A DNA stretch of 11,043 nt, taken from assembly GCA_913773715.1 (NCBI GenBank), contig CAJYHD010000815.1:1-11043 (forward strand), in the 5' to 3' direction. Both the position numbers and the translations under genes were made by a program. The stretch comes from an uncultured Sphingobium sp. (GTDB lineage Bacteria > Pseudomonadota > Alphaproteobacteria > Sphingomonadales > Sphingomonadaceae). The notes beneath the pieces are model-generated. The model saw nothing but the letters and a program-made list of their open reading frames with translations. It was not told where the DNA came from and made no database searches. This document shows positions 1-6,244 of this stretch, piece by piece; the stretch's first letter is position 1, and every line of letters begins with the position of its first letter.

Positions 1-249
1 CTCGCCCAGCCTGTCGACGACGATCCCGGCGCCTGCTCTGTGCCGCGGGGTGGCGGCTGGCGCCCTGGTGCCCGCTGGGCGCGCGATGGCGCATTGACGA
101 AGGCGCTGGTGCGCCGGCAGTCTCGAAACCTGTTCGGCGACCTGCGCCTTCGTCAATGCGCCATCGCGCGCCCAGCGGGCACCAGGGCGCCAGCCGCCAC
201 CCCGCGGCACAGAGCAGGCGCCGGGATCGTCGTCGACAGGCTGGGCGAG
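1..249. repeat. Near-perfect 106-bp inverted repeat with 37-nt centre
   Basis: Bases 1-106 are the exact reverse complement of 144-249; I checked this base by base. The centre is 107-143, and after one mismatch (107/143) three more pairs can form (108-110 with 140-142). The right arm ends 25 bp before the imuA stop codon, so the structure lies where imuB normally starts. The left arm begins at base 1, so the palindrome may extend beyond the window. No reading frame here resembles ImuB or any family I recognise. It could be a real large hairpin from an inverted duplication, or a fold-back artefact at a contig end. The repeat itself is certain; its origin is not. Confidence 0.9.
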
Positions 250-274
250 GACCGGCGATGCGCCGGCGCGAGGC

Positions 275-1051
275 TCACGCGGCCTGGCTGGCCGCTCTTG
301 CCTCCACAACCGCTCGATCGGCAGCTGCGGCAGGAAGAGCGAGGCGACCCGTGTCATCGCAAGCCTCGATCATGATGGTGAAGGGATGGCCATTCCGCTG
401 CCGGACAAGTTCGACCGTCCAGCAGCTGCGTCCCACCCCCGGCGCGGGAAGAGGGACAGAGGGCGCGCAGGCGATCCGCCACCGGGTCGTCGCCGCAGAC
501 GGCCGATCAAGCGGATCACGACCGGCTTTTACCCATCGCCGCAGCAGGAGCATGGGGGTCTTTCCGTCGGCGGCAGCGAGCTGAAGACGTCGCGTCGCCG
601 TCTGATCGGCGACCTTCACCTCGGCGATGACGGCCGCGAAGCAACTCTCCCGCAGGGCGTCCTCGGCAAGTGCCAACGCCTCGATCTCGTTCCGGCCCTG
701 CAGGTACAGGAGCTTTCCTGCAGGAAGCCCGGCCTGCTCGACACCGGGTGCGTAGAGGTCGAAGCGGGTCAGTGCCCAAGCGACGTTGGTGCCCGGCCTG
801 GTCGCAAAACGTGCAGCGATGCCGACGACGAACAACGTGGCTGCTGCGTCGTCACCAAATGTCGGGGATGAGCCGCTGATCTCGTGCAATCCTGCGCCAT
901 CGATTCCGCCGATGCCGAGCCGGCAATCAAGCGCCTCGATACCGAAAGGCAGTGGCGGCGCGCCGGTCGCGACCGTGCCCGCGACCGCCGCACGAAGGGT
1001 CTCGATCGTGTGCGCACGCGTGGTATCGGTCGGGACGGACTGGTTCGGCAT
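275..1051 (-). CDS. imuA: ImuA, RecA-like component of the SOS mutagenesis (translesion) cassette
   Basis: This 258-residue protein resembles ImuA, a RecA-related protein that acts with the pseudo-polymerase ImuB and the error-prone polymerase DnaE2 in damage-induced mutagenesis. Family-like stretches are LHEISG (about 55-60), a degenerate nucleotide-fold region after it, LYAPGVEQAGLP (about 99-110) and RWRIACAPS (about 190-198). The length is normal for the family. The ATG at 1051 is preceded by only a weak ribosome-binding site, but a LexA box and a good promoter lie 22-60 bp upstream, which supports this start. The gene ends in GTGA, a typical overlap for a coupled next gene, but the frame from that GTG stops after 41 codons and imuB is not seen; a large inverted repeat occupies the place. 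Family assignment is fairly secure; function of an ImuA without ImuB beside it is unclear. Confidence 0.82.
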   Translation of the reverse strand: MPNQSVPTDTTRAHTIETLRAAVAGTVATGAPPLPFGIEALDCRLGIGGIDGAGLHEISGSSPTFGDDAAATLFVVGIAARFATRPGTNVAWALTRFDLYAPGVEQAGLPAGKLLYLQGRNEIEALALAEDALRESCFAAVIAEVKVADQTATRRLQLAAADGKTPMLLLRRWVKAGRDPLDRPSAATTRWRIACAPSVPLPAPGVGRSCWTVELVRQRNGHPFTIMIEACDDTGRLALPAAAADRAVVEARAASQAA

Positions 1052-1072
1052 CTGATGGGAATCGACTCATAC

Positions 1073-1087
1073 GTTCCCTTTATGTTC
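1073..1087. promoter_or_regulatory. LexA (SOS) box upstream of imuA
   Basis: GTTC at 1073-1076 and GTTC at 1084-1087 are separated by exactly 7 bp, the alphaproteobacterial LexA operator. It lies 22 bp upstream of the imuA start and overlaps that gene's predicted -10 element, so LexA would block imuA transcription until damage. The box is also within 65-110 bp of the divergent nuclease/Toprim gene and may influence it, which is inference. Confidence 0.88.
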
Positions 1088-1111
1088 CGACGACTCGCAT
1101 GGTCTCGTCAA
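1082..1111 (-). promoter_or_regulatory. Predicted sigma-70 promoter of imuA
   Basis: On the minus strand a -35 element TTGACG (1106-1111) is followed after 18 bp by a -10-like GAACAT (1082-1087). The -10 coincides with the second half of the LexA box, the usual arrangement for a repressed SOS promoter. The -35 is near consensus and the -10 is weak, as expected for an operator-constrained site. Confidence 0.5.
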
Positions 1112-1149
1112 GCCATTGCTATCAATAGCGTGCGGCGGCCCCGCCGAGG

Positions 1150-2235
1150 GTGCTATCGGACGGTGCGACACAACCACAATGTAGAATCCGACCGTTGAGC
1201 GAAGCGACCGCCTCCATACCACCCACGCTCGATGCGTGGTCGACGCCGCCCGAAAAGGCGCCGCCGATCTGGTTCCAGAATCGCGGCCGAGCATTCGAGC
1301 GGATCATCAACGCGCTTCTTGCTCGCGAGAAGCTCGAGCCACGCACCAGCTTCAGGCCGCCGGGCGAGGAAGTCGACGGCTCGTTCGTTCTGCGAGATCG
1401 GGTTTATCTGCTGGAAGCGAAGTGGCGGCGCGAGCCGATGCCGGCATCCGATCTCTACGCCTTCAAGGGCAAGGTGGATGGCAAGCTCGTCGGGACGATC
1501 GGCGTGTTCATCTCGATGTCGGGATATTCGAAGGATGCGATCGATGCGTTGAAGGCGGGCAAGGAGATCAACCTCGTCCTCTTCTCGGGCGAGGACTTCC
1601 GGATGGTCGAGCGCGGCGACATCAGCTTCTCTGCGGCGATGTTAAAGAAGCTGCGGTACGCGGCCGAAGAAGGTCAGCCCTATCTGCCTCTCGCCCCGGA
1701 CGAGTTCGCCGAGCCCGAAGATCCGACACATGACACGACGTCGGTCGCGCCGCTGTGGGACGTCGTTGTCGAGGGCGCCAATGACGAGATCGGGCTGCGC
1801 AGGCTTGTCGAGAGGATGGCGCCGGACCGCTCGACATCGATCCGGATCTGGGCCGCGGGCGGCTCTTTGAACGTCCCCAGTCTCGTGCGGAACCTCCTCC
1901 AGACCGGACACGGAAACGTGGCGGCGATCCTCGACAAGGATGATGCCGCGCGATCGCTCGCCGAGCAGCTTGAGCAGGACCTTCAGGGCCACGGTGGGCA
2001 CCTGATCTTCGTGTCGCCGAACATGGAAGACTGGCTCGAGAGCTGTTGCTCCAACGACTACATCCTGGCTGCTCCGCCGACATCGATCCGTGCCAAGGCG
2101 ATGCGCCGCTTCTCCGGCAATTCGAACCTCTGGGAGGTCCTGGATTCCAACGCGGAGTTCGCTCGGTGGTCGAAGGCCGCGCTGGGCGTGACGGCGGATC
2201 AGTTTCGCCCTGGAACCGGAAGCTCGGCGACCTAG
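1150..2235 (+). CDS. PD-(D/E)xK (Mrr-like) nuclease domain fused to a Toprim-like domain
   Basis: No named gene is recognised. Numbering from the GTG at 1150 (361 residues), the N-terminal half looks like an Mrr-type restriction-endonuclease fold: GRAFERIINALL (about 46-57), GEEVDGSF with D76, then LLEAKW with E89 and K91, giving the D...ExK catalytic pattern, and GVFISMSGYSKDAI (118-131), typical of Mrr-like enzymes. The C-terminal half has Toprim-like motifs: VVVEGANDEIGL with E208, a Gly-rich strand AAGGS (235-239), and AILDKDDA with D262 and D264. Both sets would coordinate Mg2+ for DNA cleavage. The start is uncertain: GTG 1150 has GAGG directly abutting it, and an in-frame TTG at 1195 would remove 15 residues without touching a domain. 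It diverges from imuA and its stop overlaps the yedK stop in a shared CTAG. Possible roles are DNA repair or defence; substrate unknown. Confidence 0.75.
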   Translation: MLSDGATQPQCRIRPLSEATASIPPTLDAWSTPPEKAPPIWFQNRGRAFERIINALLAREKLEPRTSFRPPGEEVDGSFVLRDRVYLLEAKWRREPMPASDLYAFKGKVDGKLVGTIGVFISMSGYSKDAIDALKAGKEINLVLFSGEDFRMVERGDISFSAAMLKKLRYAAEEGQPYLPLAPDEFAEPEDPTHDTTSVAPLWDVVVEGANDEIGLRRLVERMAPDRSTSIRIWAAGGSLNVPSLVRNLLQTGHGNVAAILDKDDAARSLAEQLEQDLQGHGGHLIFVSPNMEDWLESCCSNDYILAAPPTSIRAKAMRRFSGNSNLWEVLDSNAEFARWSKAALGVTADQFRPGTGSSAT

Positions 2236-2861
2236 ATCAGCGCGGCCTGTGCCGGCGCCTCCGGCGGGGGCGGATAGACCCGCGTGACCGGCAAGGAGCC
2301 CTTGGGCATGTAGCCGAGGACATCCTGCGCAGGCACGGTCGGATCGAGCCAGTCAGCCCACCGGTCGCGTGGGAGCGGGATGATCTGACGATGATGGTAC
2401 GGTGCGACATCCTCGCCCGCATCCATCGTCAGCATCGTGAATGCTTCACCGATCTCGGGATGCGAGCGCCAGATGCCTGCGATGCAGAACCAGCGATGAT
2501 CGAGCATTGTGAACAGCCATTTGTCGAGGCGCTTCTGCTTCGGGACCTCCGGGTCGGTAAACTCGTAGAATCCGTCGGCCAGGATCAGGCAGCGATGCGA
2601 CGTGAAGTCTCGGCTTTCGGAGCGATAATTGTAGACCGGCCGCTTGTTCTGGCCCGGCCAGCTCCATCGTCGGTTTACGAGCTGGCCCGCCCCACGTCGG
2701 CCGTCGACGGTGCGGACGATCGGCGCCACGTCGGTCATCTTGATGTCTGCCCGGGGCTCGACGTTCGGAATGCCCTCTGGCGTTTCGATGTTGATCTCGA
2801 GGTCGTCGAAGTCCTCCATGATCGAGGCGATCTCTACCTCAAGGCGGTAATCATTGCACAT
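2232..2861 (-). CDS. yedK: SRAP / YedK-type abasic-site crosslinking protein
   Basis: This is a canonical SOS-response-associated peptidase (SRAP, HMCES/YedK) of 209 residues. The family self-processes its Met and uses Cys2 to form a covalent link with abasic sites in single-stranded DNA, protecting them from cleavage. All catalytic positions are present: Cys2 in MCNDY, Asn78 in YNYRSE, Glu100 in DGFYEF and His156 in YHHRQIIPL. The ATG at 2861 is fixed by the need for Cys2 and by an AGGAG ribosome-binding site 10 bp upstream. A LexA box lies 39 bp upstream, between this gene and a divergent SRAP-like gene. Its stop overlaps that of the convergent nuclease/Toprim gene. The C-terminal tail is Pro/Ala-rich. 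The assignment is secure. Confidence 0.93.
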   Translation of the reverse strand: MCNDYRLEVEIASIMEDFDDLEINIETPEGIPNVEPRADIKMTDVAPIVRTVDGRRGAGQLVNRRWSWPGQNKRPVYNYRSESRDFTSHRCLILADGFYEFTDPEVPKQKRLDKWLFTMLDHRWFCIAGIWRSHPEIGEAFTMLTMDAGEDVAPYHHRQIIPLPRDRWADWLDPTVPAQDVLGYMPKGSLPVTRVYPPPPEAPAQAALI

Positions 2862-2883
2862 GAGGCGAATGCTCCTGCTTCAA

Positions 2884-2912
2884 CTTGCGACTCACTCGTG
2901 TTCACATTATGT
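2884..2912 (+). promoter_or_regulatory. Predicted promoter of the SRAP-like operon, possibly leaderless
   Basis: CTTGCG (2884-2889) and TTATGT (2907-2912) are separated by 17 bp and fit a -35/-10 pair overlapping the LexA box. Transcription would begin at about 2919-2921, on or next to the ATG at 2921, and no Shine-Dalgarno sequence precedes that ATG. The mRNA may therefore be leaderless. The -35 is only moderately like consensus. Confidence 0.4.
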
Positions 2913-2914
2913 TC
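2900..2914. promoter_or_regulatory. LexA (SOS) box between the two divergent SRAP genes
   Basis: GTTC at 2900-2903 and GTTC at 2911-2914 with a 7-bp spacer form a perfect alphaproteobacterial LexA operator. The whole intergenic space is only 59 bp, so this single box should control both yedK (minus) and the SRAP-like/nuclease/PIN run (plus). Confidence 0.9.
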
Positions 2915-2920
2915 TAAACT

Positions 2921-3445
2921 ATGAGTGCGACAGCGACACCTTTCGACTCCGACGCCCCCGAGGGCAGTCTTCGCCCGATCATCCGATACAAACCGGACGA
3001 ACCTGGCAAGAAGGAGATCGTGAACGCGCACTGGGGTTCCAATCCGCGGTTCACCGACGGGGTCGAATTCCGGTTCGTGCGATCGGAGGGAAAGACCTTT
3101 CCGGCTCATCGCTGCCTCATTCCGGCGTCGGAATTCCAGATGCGGGTTGGCGACAAGCGCTATCGCGTGACGCTCGAGGACGGGAACTTCTTCTATCTCG
3201 CCGGGGTATGGGACCCGGCAATGGGCGACTGGCCACTCGCATTCCGTATCATCACGGTCTCCGCCAATCCGGAAGTCTCCCAGTATCAGGAGAGGCACGG
3301 TGCGATCATCCTCCGTCGGCAGGTCATGGACTGGCTCGACGCGACGGTCCCCGAGATCGATCTGCTGGTGACGCCGCCGGCCCGCCTGTTCCTCGTCGAG
3401 GAGATCGGCGCGAAGCGGCCAGCACAGCGCTCGCTGGCGCTCTGA
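2921..3445 (+). CDS. SRAP-fold paralogue lacking all four catalytic positions
   Basis: The 174-residue product aligns with the neighbouring YedK: HRCLIPASEF (63-72) matches HRCLILADGF, FYLAGVWDPA (91-100) matches the FCIAGIW region, and the stretch up to VMDWLDATVP (135-144) matches WADWLDPTVP. Yet every catalytic position is changed. The protein does not begin Met-Cys (it starts MSATATPF), the Asn of YNYRSE is Phe52 in RFVRSE, the catalytic Glu is Met74, and the His is Gln123 in YQERHG. It should not form the abasic-site crosslink, though it may keep the DNA-binding fold or bind YedK. It diverges from yedK across one LexA box and leads an apparent operon, ending 8 bp before the nuclease gene. 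The ATG at 2921 has no Shine-Dalgarno. Fold assignment is confident; function is unknown. Confidence 0.8.
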   Translation: MSATATPFDSDAPEGSLRPIIRYKPDEPGKKEIVNAHWGSNPRFTDGVEFRFVRSEGKTFPAHRCLIPASEFQMRVGDKRYRVTLEDGNFFYLAGVWDPAMGDWPLAFRIITVSANPEVSQYQERHGAIILRRQVMDWLDATVPEIDLLVTPPARLFLVEEIGAKRPAQRSLAL

Positions 3446-3453
3446 AGGACGCG

Positions 3454-3864
3454 ATGCCTGGTATTCGGACTCTGATCGGCGCGGTTGCGTTGGCTTGCCT
3501 GTGGTCGGTGCCGGCCTGGGCCGATCCGTGCGAAGGCCGGCTTCCACCGAAGGGTGCCCGCTTCACAGGGGTCGTTCGCTACATCGGCGACGGCGACAGC
3601 CTGTGCGTCGGTCCGGAGCGTCGTCCCGACCAATGGATAGAAGTACGCCTCGGAGATTTCTACGCGCCAGAACTCCACGAGCGCGGCGGTGCAGAAGCGA
3701 AGCGTCTTCTCGAGCAGCTCGTCATGGGCCGTGTGCTGGCCTGCCGTGCGGGCCGACGAAGCTATGATCGCGTGATCGGATATTGCACGGTCGACGGACG
3801 CCCGCTGGGCGACCTGCTGCGCGCGCGCGGGGACGTCGAGGGTGGCCGCGGCTGGCGCGGATGA
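3454..3864 (+). CDS. Exported staphylococcal-nuclease-like (thermonuclease-family) protein
   Basis: This short protein of 136 residues has a clear Sec signal peptide (about 1-23, hydrophobic core LIGAVALACL, cleavage after AWA) followed by an SNase-like domain. GDGDS (45-49) gives the two early acidic residues D46 and D48, R65 in VRL and E73 in APE match the catalytic Arg35/Glu43 of staphylococcal nuclease, and R106 in YDR matches Arg87. The calcium ligand Asp40 is replaced: the usual DAPE is YAPE with Tyr70. Four cysteines in the mature part could form disulfides. An AAGGA ribosome-binding site at 3445-3449, overlapping the upstream stop, supports the ATG at 3454. It would cut DNA or RNA in the periplasm if active. 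An exported nuclease in a DNA-damage operon is odd; nutrient scavenging or attack on incoming DNA are possibilities. Confidence 0.78.
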   Translation: MPGIRTLIGAVALACLWSVPAWADPCEGRLPPKGARFTGVVRYIGDGDSLCVGPERRPDQWIEVRLGDFYAPELHERGGAEAKRLLEQLVMGRVLACRAGRRSYDRVIGYCTVDGRPLGDLLRARGDVEGGRGWRG

Positions 3865-3907
3865 CCGTCGGGCTGGCGATTGGCAAGCGAGGGGAGATCG
3901 AAGCGGT

Positions 3908-4756
3908 ATGGCCGGGCGCTTTGTGATCGACACGAATTGGCTGAGTGACGCCGCACTGACCGAATTCCTCGCTCGGTCCGCGGCGAACTTCGCCGTGATC
4001 CCCGAGATGACGCTCGTCGAAGTTCACAAGGATGCCGCAGCGAAGAATGGTCGCAAGCTGCTCCAGACCCTCTGCGGTCATCCCCGGCAAGTCATCATCC
4101 TGCGCAGCACGCATGATCTCTATCGCGACAGTGGCGTGAGCAAAGGCCTGTGCAACCGCCTGATCGAACCCGCCCAGACAGCGAATTTCGGCGCCTATTG
4201 CCGGACCGTGATCGACGTGGCGGACGACGATCTCACCAATGCCCATTTCTCGCTGATGGAGGAACAGTCCCGGGACCAGATCGCCGATCTGCGGGCCAAT
4301 GTCGGTAACATCCTCACGCTCTTCGAGCGATGCACGACCATCTTCGAGAAGGGTGACCTCGATCGCCTGCGCAAGCGGATTCCGTACAGCGAAGACCTGC
4401 AGCGCAAGCTCATCCATCTGAGCATGGACATGCACAAGATGCTGCTCCGCTCGCTCAGCATACAGCCGCAGTTTCATCCGCGGGACTTGCGCCGGGCGCT
4501 CGACACATTCGTGTTCCGCTACGCGCTTTGCGTGGTGATCTTCCTCACCCGCTGGATTCGCCAGGGAGAGACGAAGACCATCAAGGAAGAGCGCCTCGTC
4601 AATCACGTCATGGACCTCAAGACGGCGGCCGTCGCGACCTTCTTCGACGGCCTGAAAACCAACGACGAGATGCCGCGAGACGTCCATCTCGAGGTCAAGT
4701 TCATCCTCGGCGCGATCGGCGGCTATGTGAATTGTGGCCACGGACCGCGCCGATAA
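3908..4756 (+). CDS. PIN-like domain protein with a large internal insertion
   Basis: This protein of 282 residues is not matched to a named family. The N-terminus FVIDTNWLSD (6-14) is a typical first PIN strand with D8 and N10, followed by IPEMTLVEVHKD (31-42) with E38 as the likely second acidic residue. Near the C-terminus MDLKTAAVATFFDGLKTNDE (235-254) resembles the third and fourth PIN motifs (D236 and D253). Between them is about 190 residues of mostly helical sequence, far more than in toxin-type PIN proteins of 120-150 residues. No antitoxin gene is adjacent. PIN proteins are Mg2+-dependent RNases or DNases, so a nuclease role is inferred. The ATG at 3908, with GGGGAG 11 bp upstream, is preferred over an in-frame GTG at 3842 that would overlap the preceding gene. 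It is third in the SRAP-like operon and convergent with the integrase, 1 bp apart. Confidence 0.68.
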   Translation: MAGRFVIDTNWLSDAALTEFLARSAANFAVIPEMTLVEVHKDAAAKNGRKLLQTLCGHPRQVIILRSTHDLYRDSGVSKGLCNRLIEPAQTANFGAYCRTVIDVADDDLTNAHFSLMEEQSRDQIADLRANVGNILTLFERCTTIFEKGDLDRLRKRIPYSEDLQRKLIHLSMDMHKMLLRSLSIQPQFHPRDLRRALDTFVFRYALCVVIFLTRWIRQGETKTIKEERLVNHVMDLKTAAVATFFDGLKTNDEMPRDVHLEVKFILGAIGGYVNCGHGPRR

Positions 4757-4757
4757 G

Positions 4758-6101
4758 TCAGGCCGCGACGCGCCGCCGCGCCGGAAAGCGGAATTCCGAG
4801 CCGGCAGCAATCGGGGAACGGCGGCGCGGGTTGTACCCCGCGGGTTTCGATGGGCGATCGAGAAGAGCCGCCGGATCGGGCAGCCCCTCGCTTAGCATAT
4901 CAGCCCAGATCGTCGCCAACTCGCGCCGCCGTGGCATGTAGGCGGCGCGATTGTAGACACCCTCGACCTTCGCTGTCGGGACATGGGCCAGCATCAGATC
5001 GATGACCTGCCGATCATGATCCTTTCCGTCGCGTTCGGCCCATTCGTTCATGATGGTCGAAAAGGCCGCGCGAAACCCATGTGGCACATGATGACCATGG
5101 TAGCCTGCTCGGTTGAGCAGATACCCGATGGCGTTCTCACTCATTGGCCGGTGCGTGTGGCGATTGCTCGGAAAGACAAAGTCTCCCTCGCCGGTAAGAG
5201 GCCAAAGAGCCCGCAGGACGGCTAGGCACTGCGGCGTCAAAGGTACGAGGTGATCACCATTTAGCTCGTCTTTTCTCTCGAGGTCACCCTTCATGCGGGA
5301 GGCCGGAATGCGCCAAAGCGGAAGCTTGTCGTTGAGGTCCTCGAACTCGTCCCAACGCGCGCCGCGCAGTTCGCTGGGCCGCACGGCCGTAAGTGCGAGG
5401 AGACGGAGAGCCAAGCGAGTGATCGGGCGGGCGTAGTCGCCTTCGGCTGCGATGATCATCTGACGCAGGGGCATGAGTTCGGTGATCGCTGGCTGGCGCC
5501 CCTTGCGCAAAGGCTTCAAAACCTTGCCGAGCTTTTCGGCCGGATCGCTTTGCACGATGCCCTGCGCAATTCCGTAGATGAAGACGTGCGATATCCGCTG
5601 GCGGATGCGCTTTGCCGTCTCGATGGATCCACGCGCTTCGACTTCTCGGAGCACTCCGAGCACGAGTGGCGGGGTAAGCTGCCCGATCGGCATGTCGCCG
5701 ATGGTCGGGAAGACGTCGCGTTCCAGGCTGCGAATGACGTCTGCCGCGTGGACCCTAGCCCATTGCGCTTTCGCGTTGGCATGCCATTCGCGCGCAACTC
5801 GCTCGAAGGTTTGCCGGCTGGCTTCTAGGTTGGCGTCGATCTTCATCTTCTTGGCAACGGCGGGATCACGGCCTTCGCACAGCAAGGTGTAGGCCTCGTC
5901 CCGCTTGCCGCGGGCATCGGCCAGCGAGACCAGCGGATAGGCCCCGAAAGCCATGGTCTTGTTCTTGCCGTCATAGGTGTAGTTCCATCGCCACAGCTTG
6001 CCGCCGCCGGGGGCGACGAGCAGGAACAGGCGATTGGCGTCGGCGAGCTTGTACGGTTTCGGGCGCGGTTTCGCCGTGCGAACCTTCGTATCGGTGAGCA
6101 T
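4758..6101 (-). CDS. P4-type tyrosine recombinase / integrase
   Basis: This full-length integrase of 447 residues catalyses site-specific insertion and excision of a genomic island. The N-terminal ~90 residues are the DUF4102 arm-binding domain (LTDTKVRTAKPRPKPYKLAD onward, GAYPLVSLADAR), followed by a SAM-like core-binding domain (about 98-190) and the catalytic domain. The active-site set is visible: R241 in TAVRPSELRG, H341 and R344 in HGFR, H373 in LAHVP and the likely nucleophile Y383 in VYNR. The basic C-terminal tail is slightly long. The ATG at 6101 is chosen because an excellent GAGGAG ribosome-binding site lies 7-9 bp upstream and the DUF4102 domain begins there; an upstream extension to 6221 is non-conserved Arg/Pro-rich sequence. 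Its 5' end faces tRNA-Ser 180 bp away, consistent with integration into that tRNA. Confidence 0.95.
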   Translation of the reverse strand: MLTDTKVRTAKPRPKPYKLADANRLFLLVAPGGGKLWRWNYTYDGKNKTMAFGAYPLVSLADARGKRDEAYTLLCEGRDPAVAKKMKIDANLEASRQTFERVAREWHANAKAQWARVHAADVIRSLERDVFPTIGDMPIGQLTPPLVLGVLREVEARGSIETAKRIRQRISHVFIYGIAQGIVQSDPAEKLGKVLKPLRKGRQPAITELMPLRQMIIAAEGDYARPITRLALRLLALTAVRPSELRGARWDEFEDLNDKLPLWRIPASRMKGDLERKDELNGDHLVPLTPQCLAVLRALWPLTGEGDFVFPSNRHTHRPMSENAIGYLLNRAGYHGHHVPHGFRAAFSTIMNEWAERDGKDHDRQVIDLMLAHVPTAKVEGVYNRAAYMPRRRELATIWADMLSEGLPDPAALLDRPSKPAGYNPRRRSPIAAGSEFRFPARRRVAA

Positions 6102-6118
6102 GTTCGGTCTCCTCGAGA

Positions 6119-6150
6119 TACCTCGTTTTTCGACCGCGCGTACCTCGTTT
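6119..6150. repeat. Two 10-bp direct repeats in the integrase promoter region
   Basis: TACCTCGTTT occurs at 6119-6128 and again at 6141-6150, starting 22 bp apart (about two helical turns), 18-49 bp upstream of the integrase start. They could be arm-type binding sites for the integrase or operator sites for an excisionase or regulator. The role is inferred; the repeat is exact. Confidence 0.6.
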
Positions 6151-6244
6151 CGAGCCCTCCGAATCGGTGGATGGGCGTGGACGGGTACGGACGGCCGAGG
6201 CCGAACCGGTCTTCTAAGCATCGGTAATCAGGAGGAAAACGTCG

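Noticed and set aside
153..278. 41-codon minus-strand frame starting at the GTG overlapping the imuA stop, as a start of imuB
   Set aside because: It stops after 41 codons and does not resemble the ImuB N-terminus.
40..375. Plus-strand 111-codon frame through the inverted repeat and the imuA 3' end
   Set aside because: It arises from the palindrome and runs antisense into imuA; no recognisable domain and no ribosome-binding site.
2046..2924. 292-codon plus-strand frame over yedK
   Set aside because: Antisense shadow of a confidently identified SRAP gene; the GC-rich codon pattern creates long opposite frames.
2834..3547. 237-codon minus-strand frame
   Set aside because: Antisense to the SRAP-like gene and crosses the LexA-controlled intergenic region; no family resemblance.
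3722..4810. 362-codon minus-strand frame opposite the PIN-like gene
   Set aside because: Longer than the PIN-like gene, but it overlaps the ends of both neighbours, has no ribosome-binding site and shows no domain; the plus strand has PIN motifs, a ribosome-binding site and operon spacing.
6102..6221. N-terminal extension of the integrase by 40 residues
   Set aside because: The extension is Arg/Pro-rich and not like DUF4102; the ATG at 6101 has a strong ribosome-binding site.
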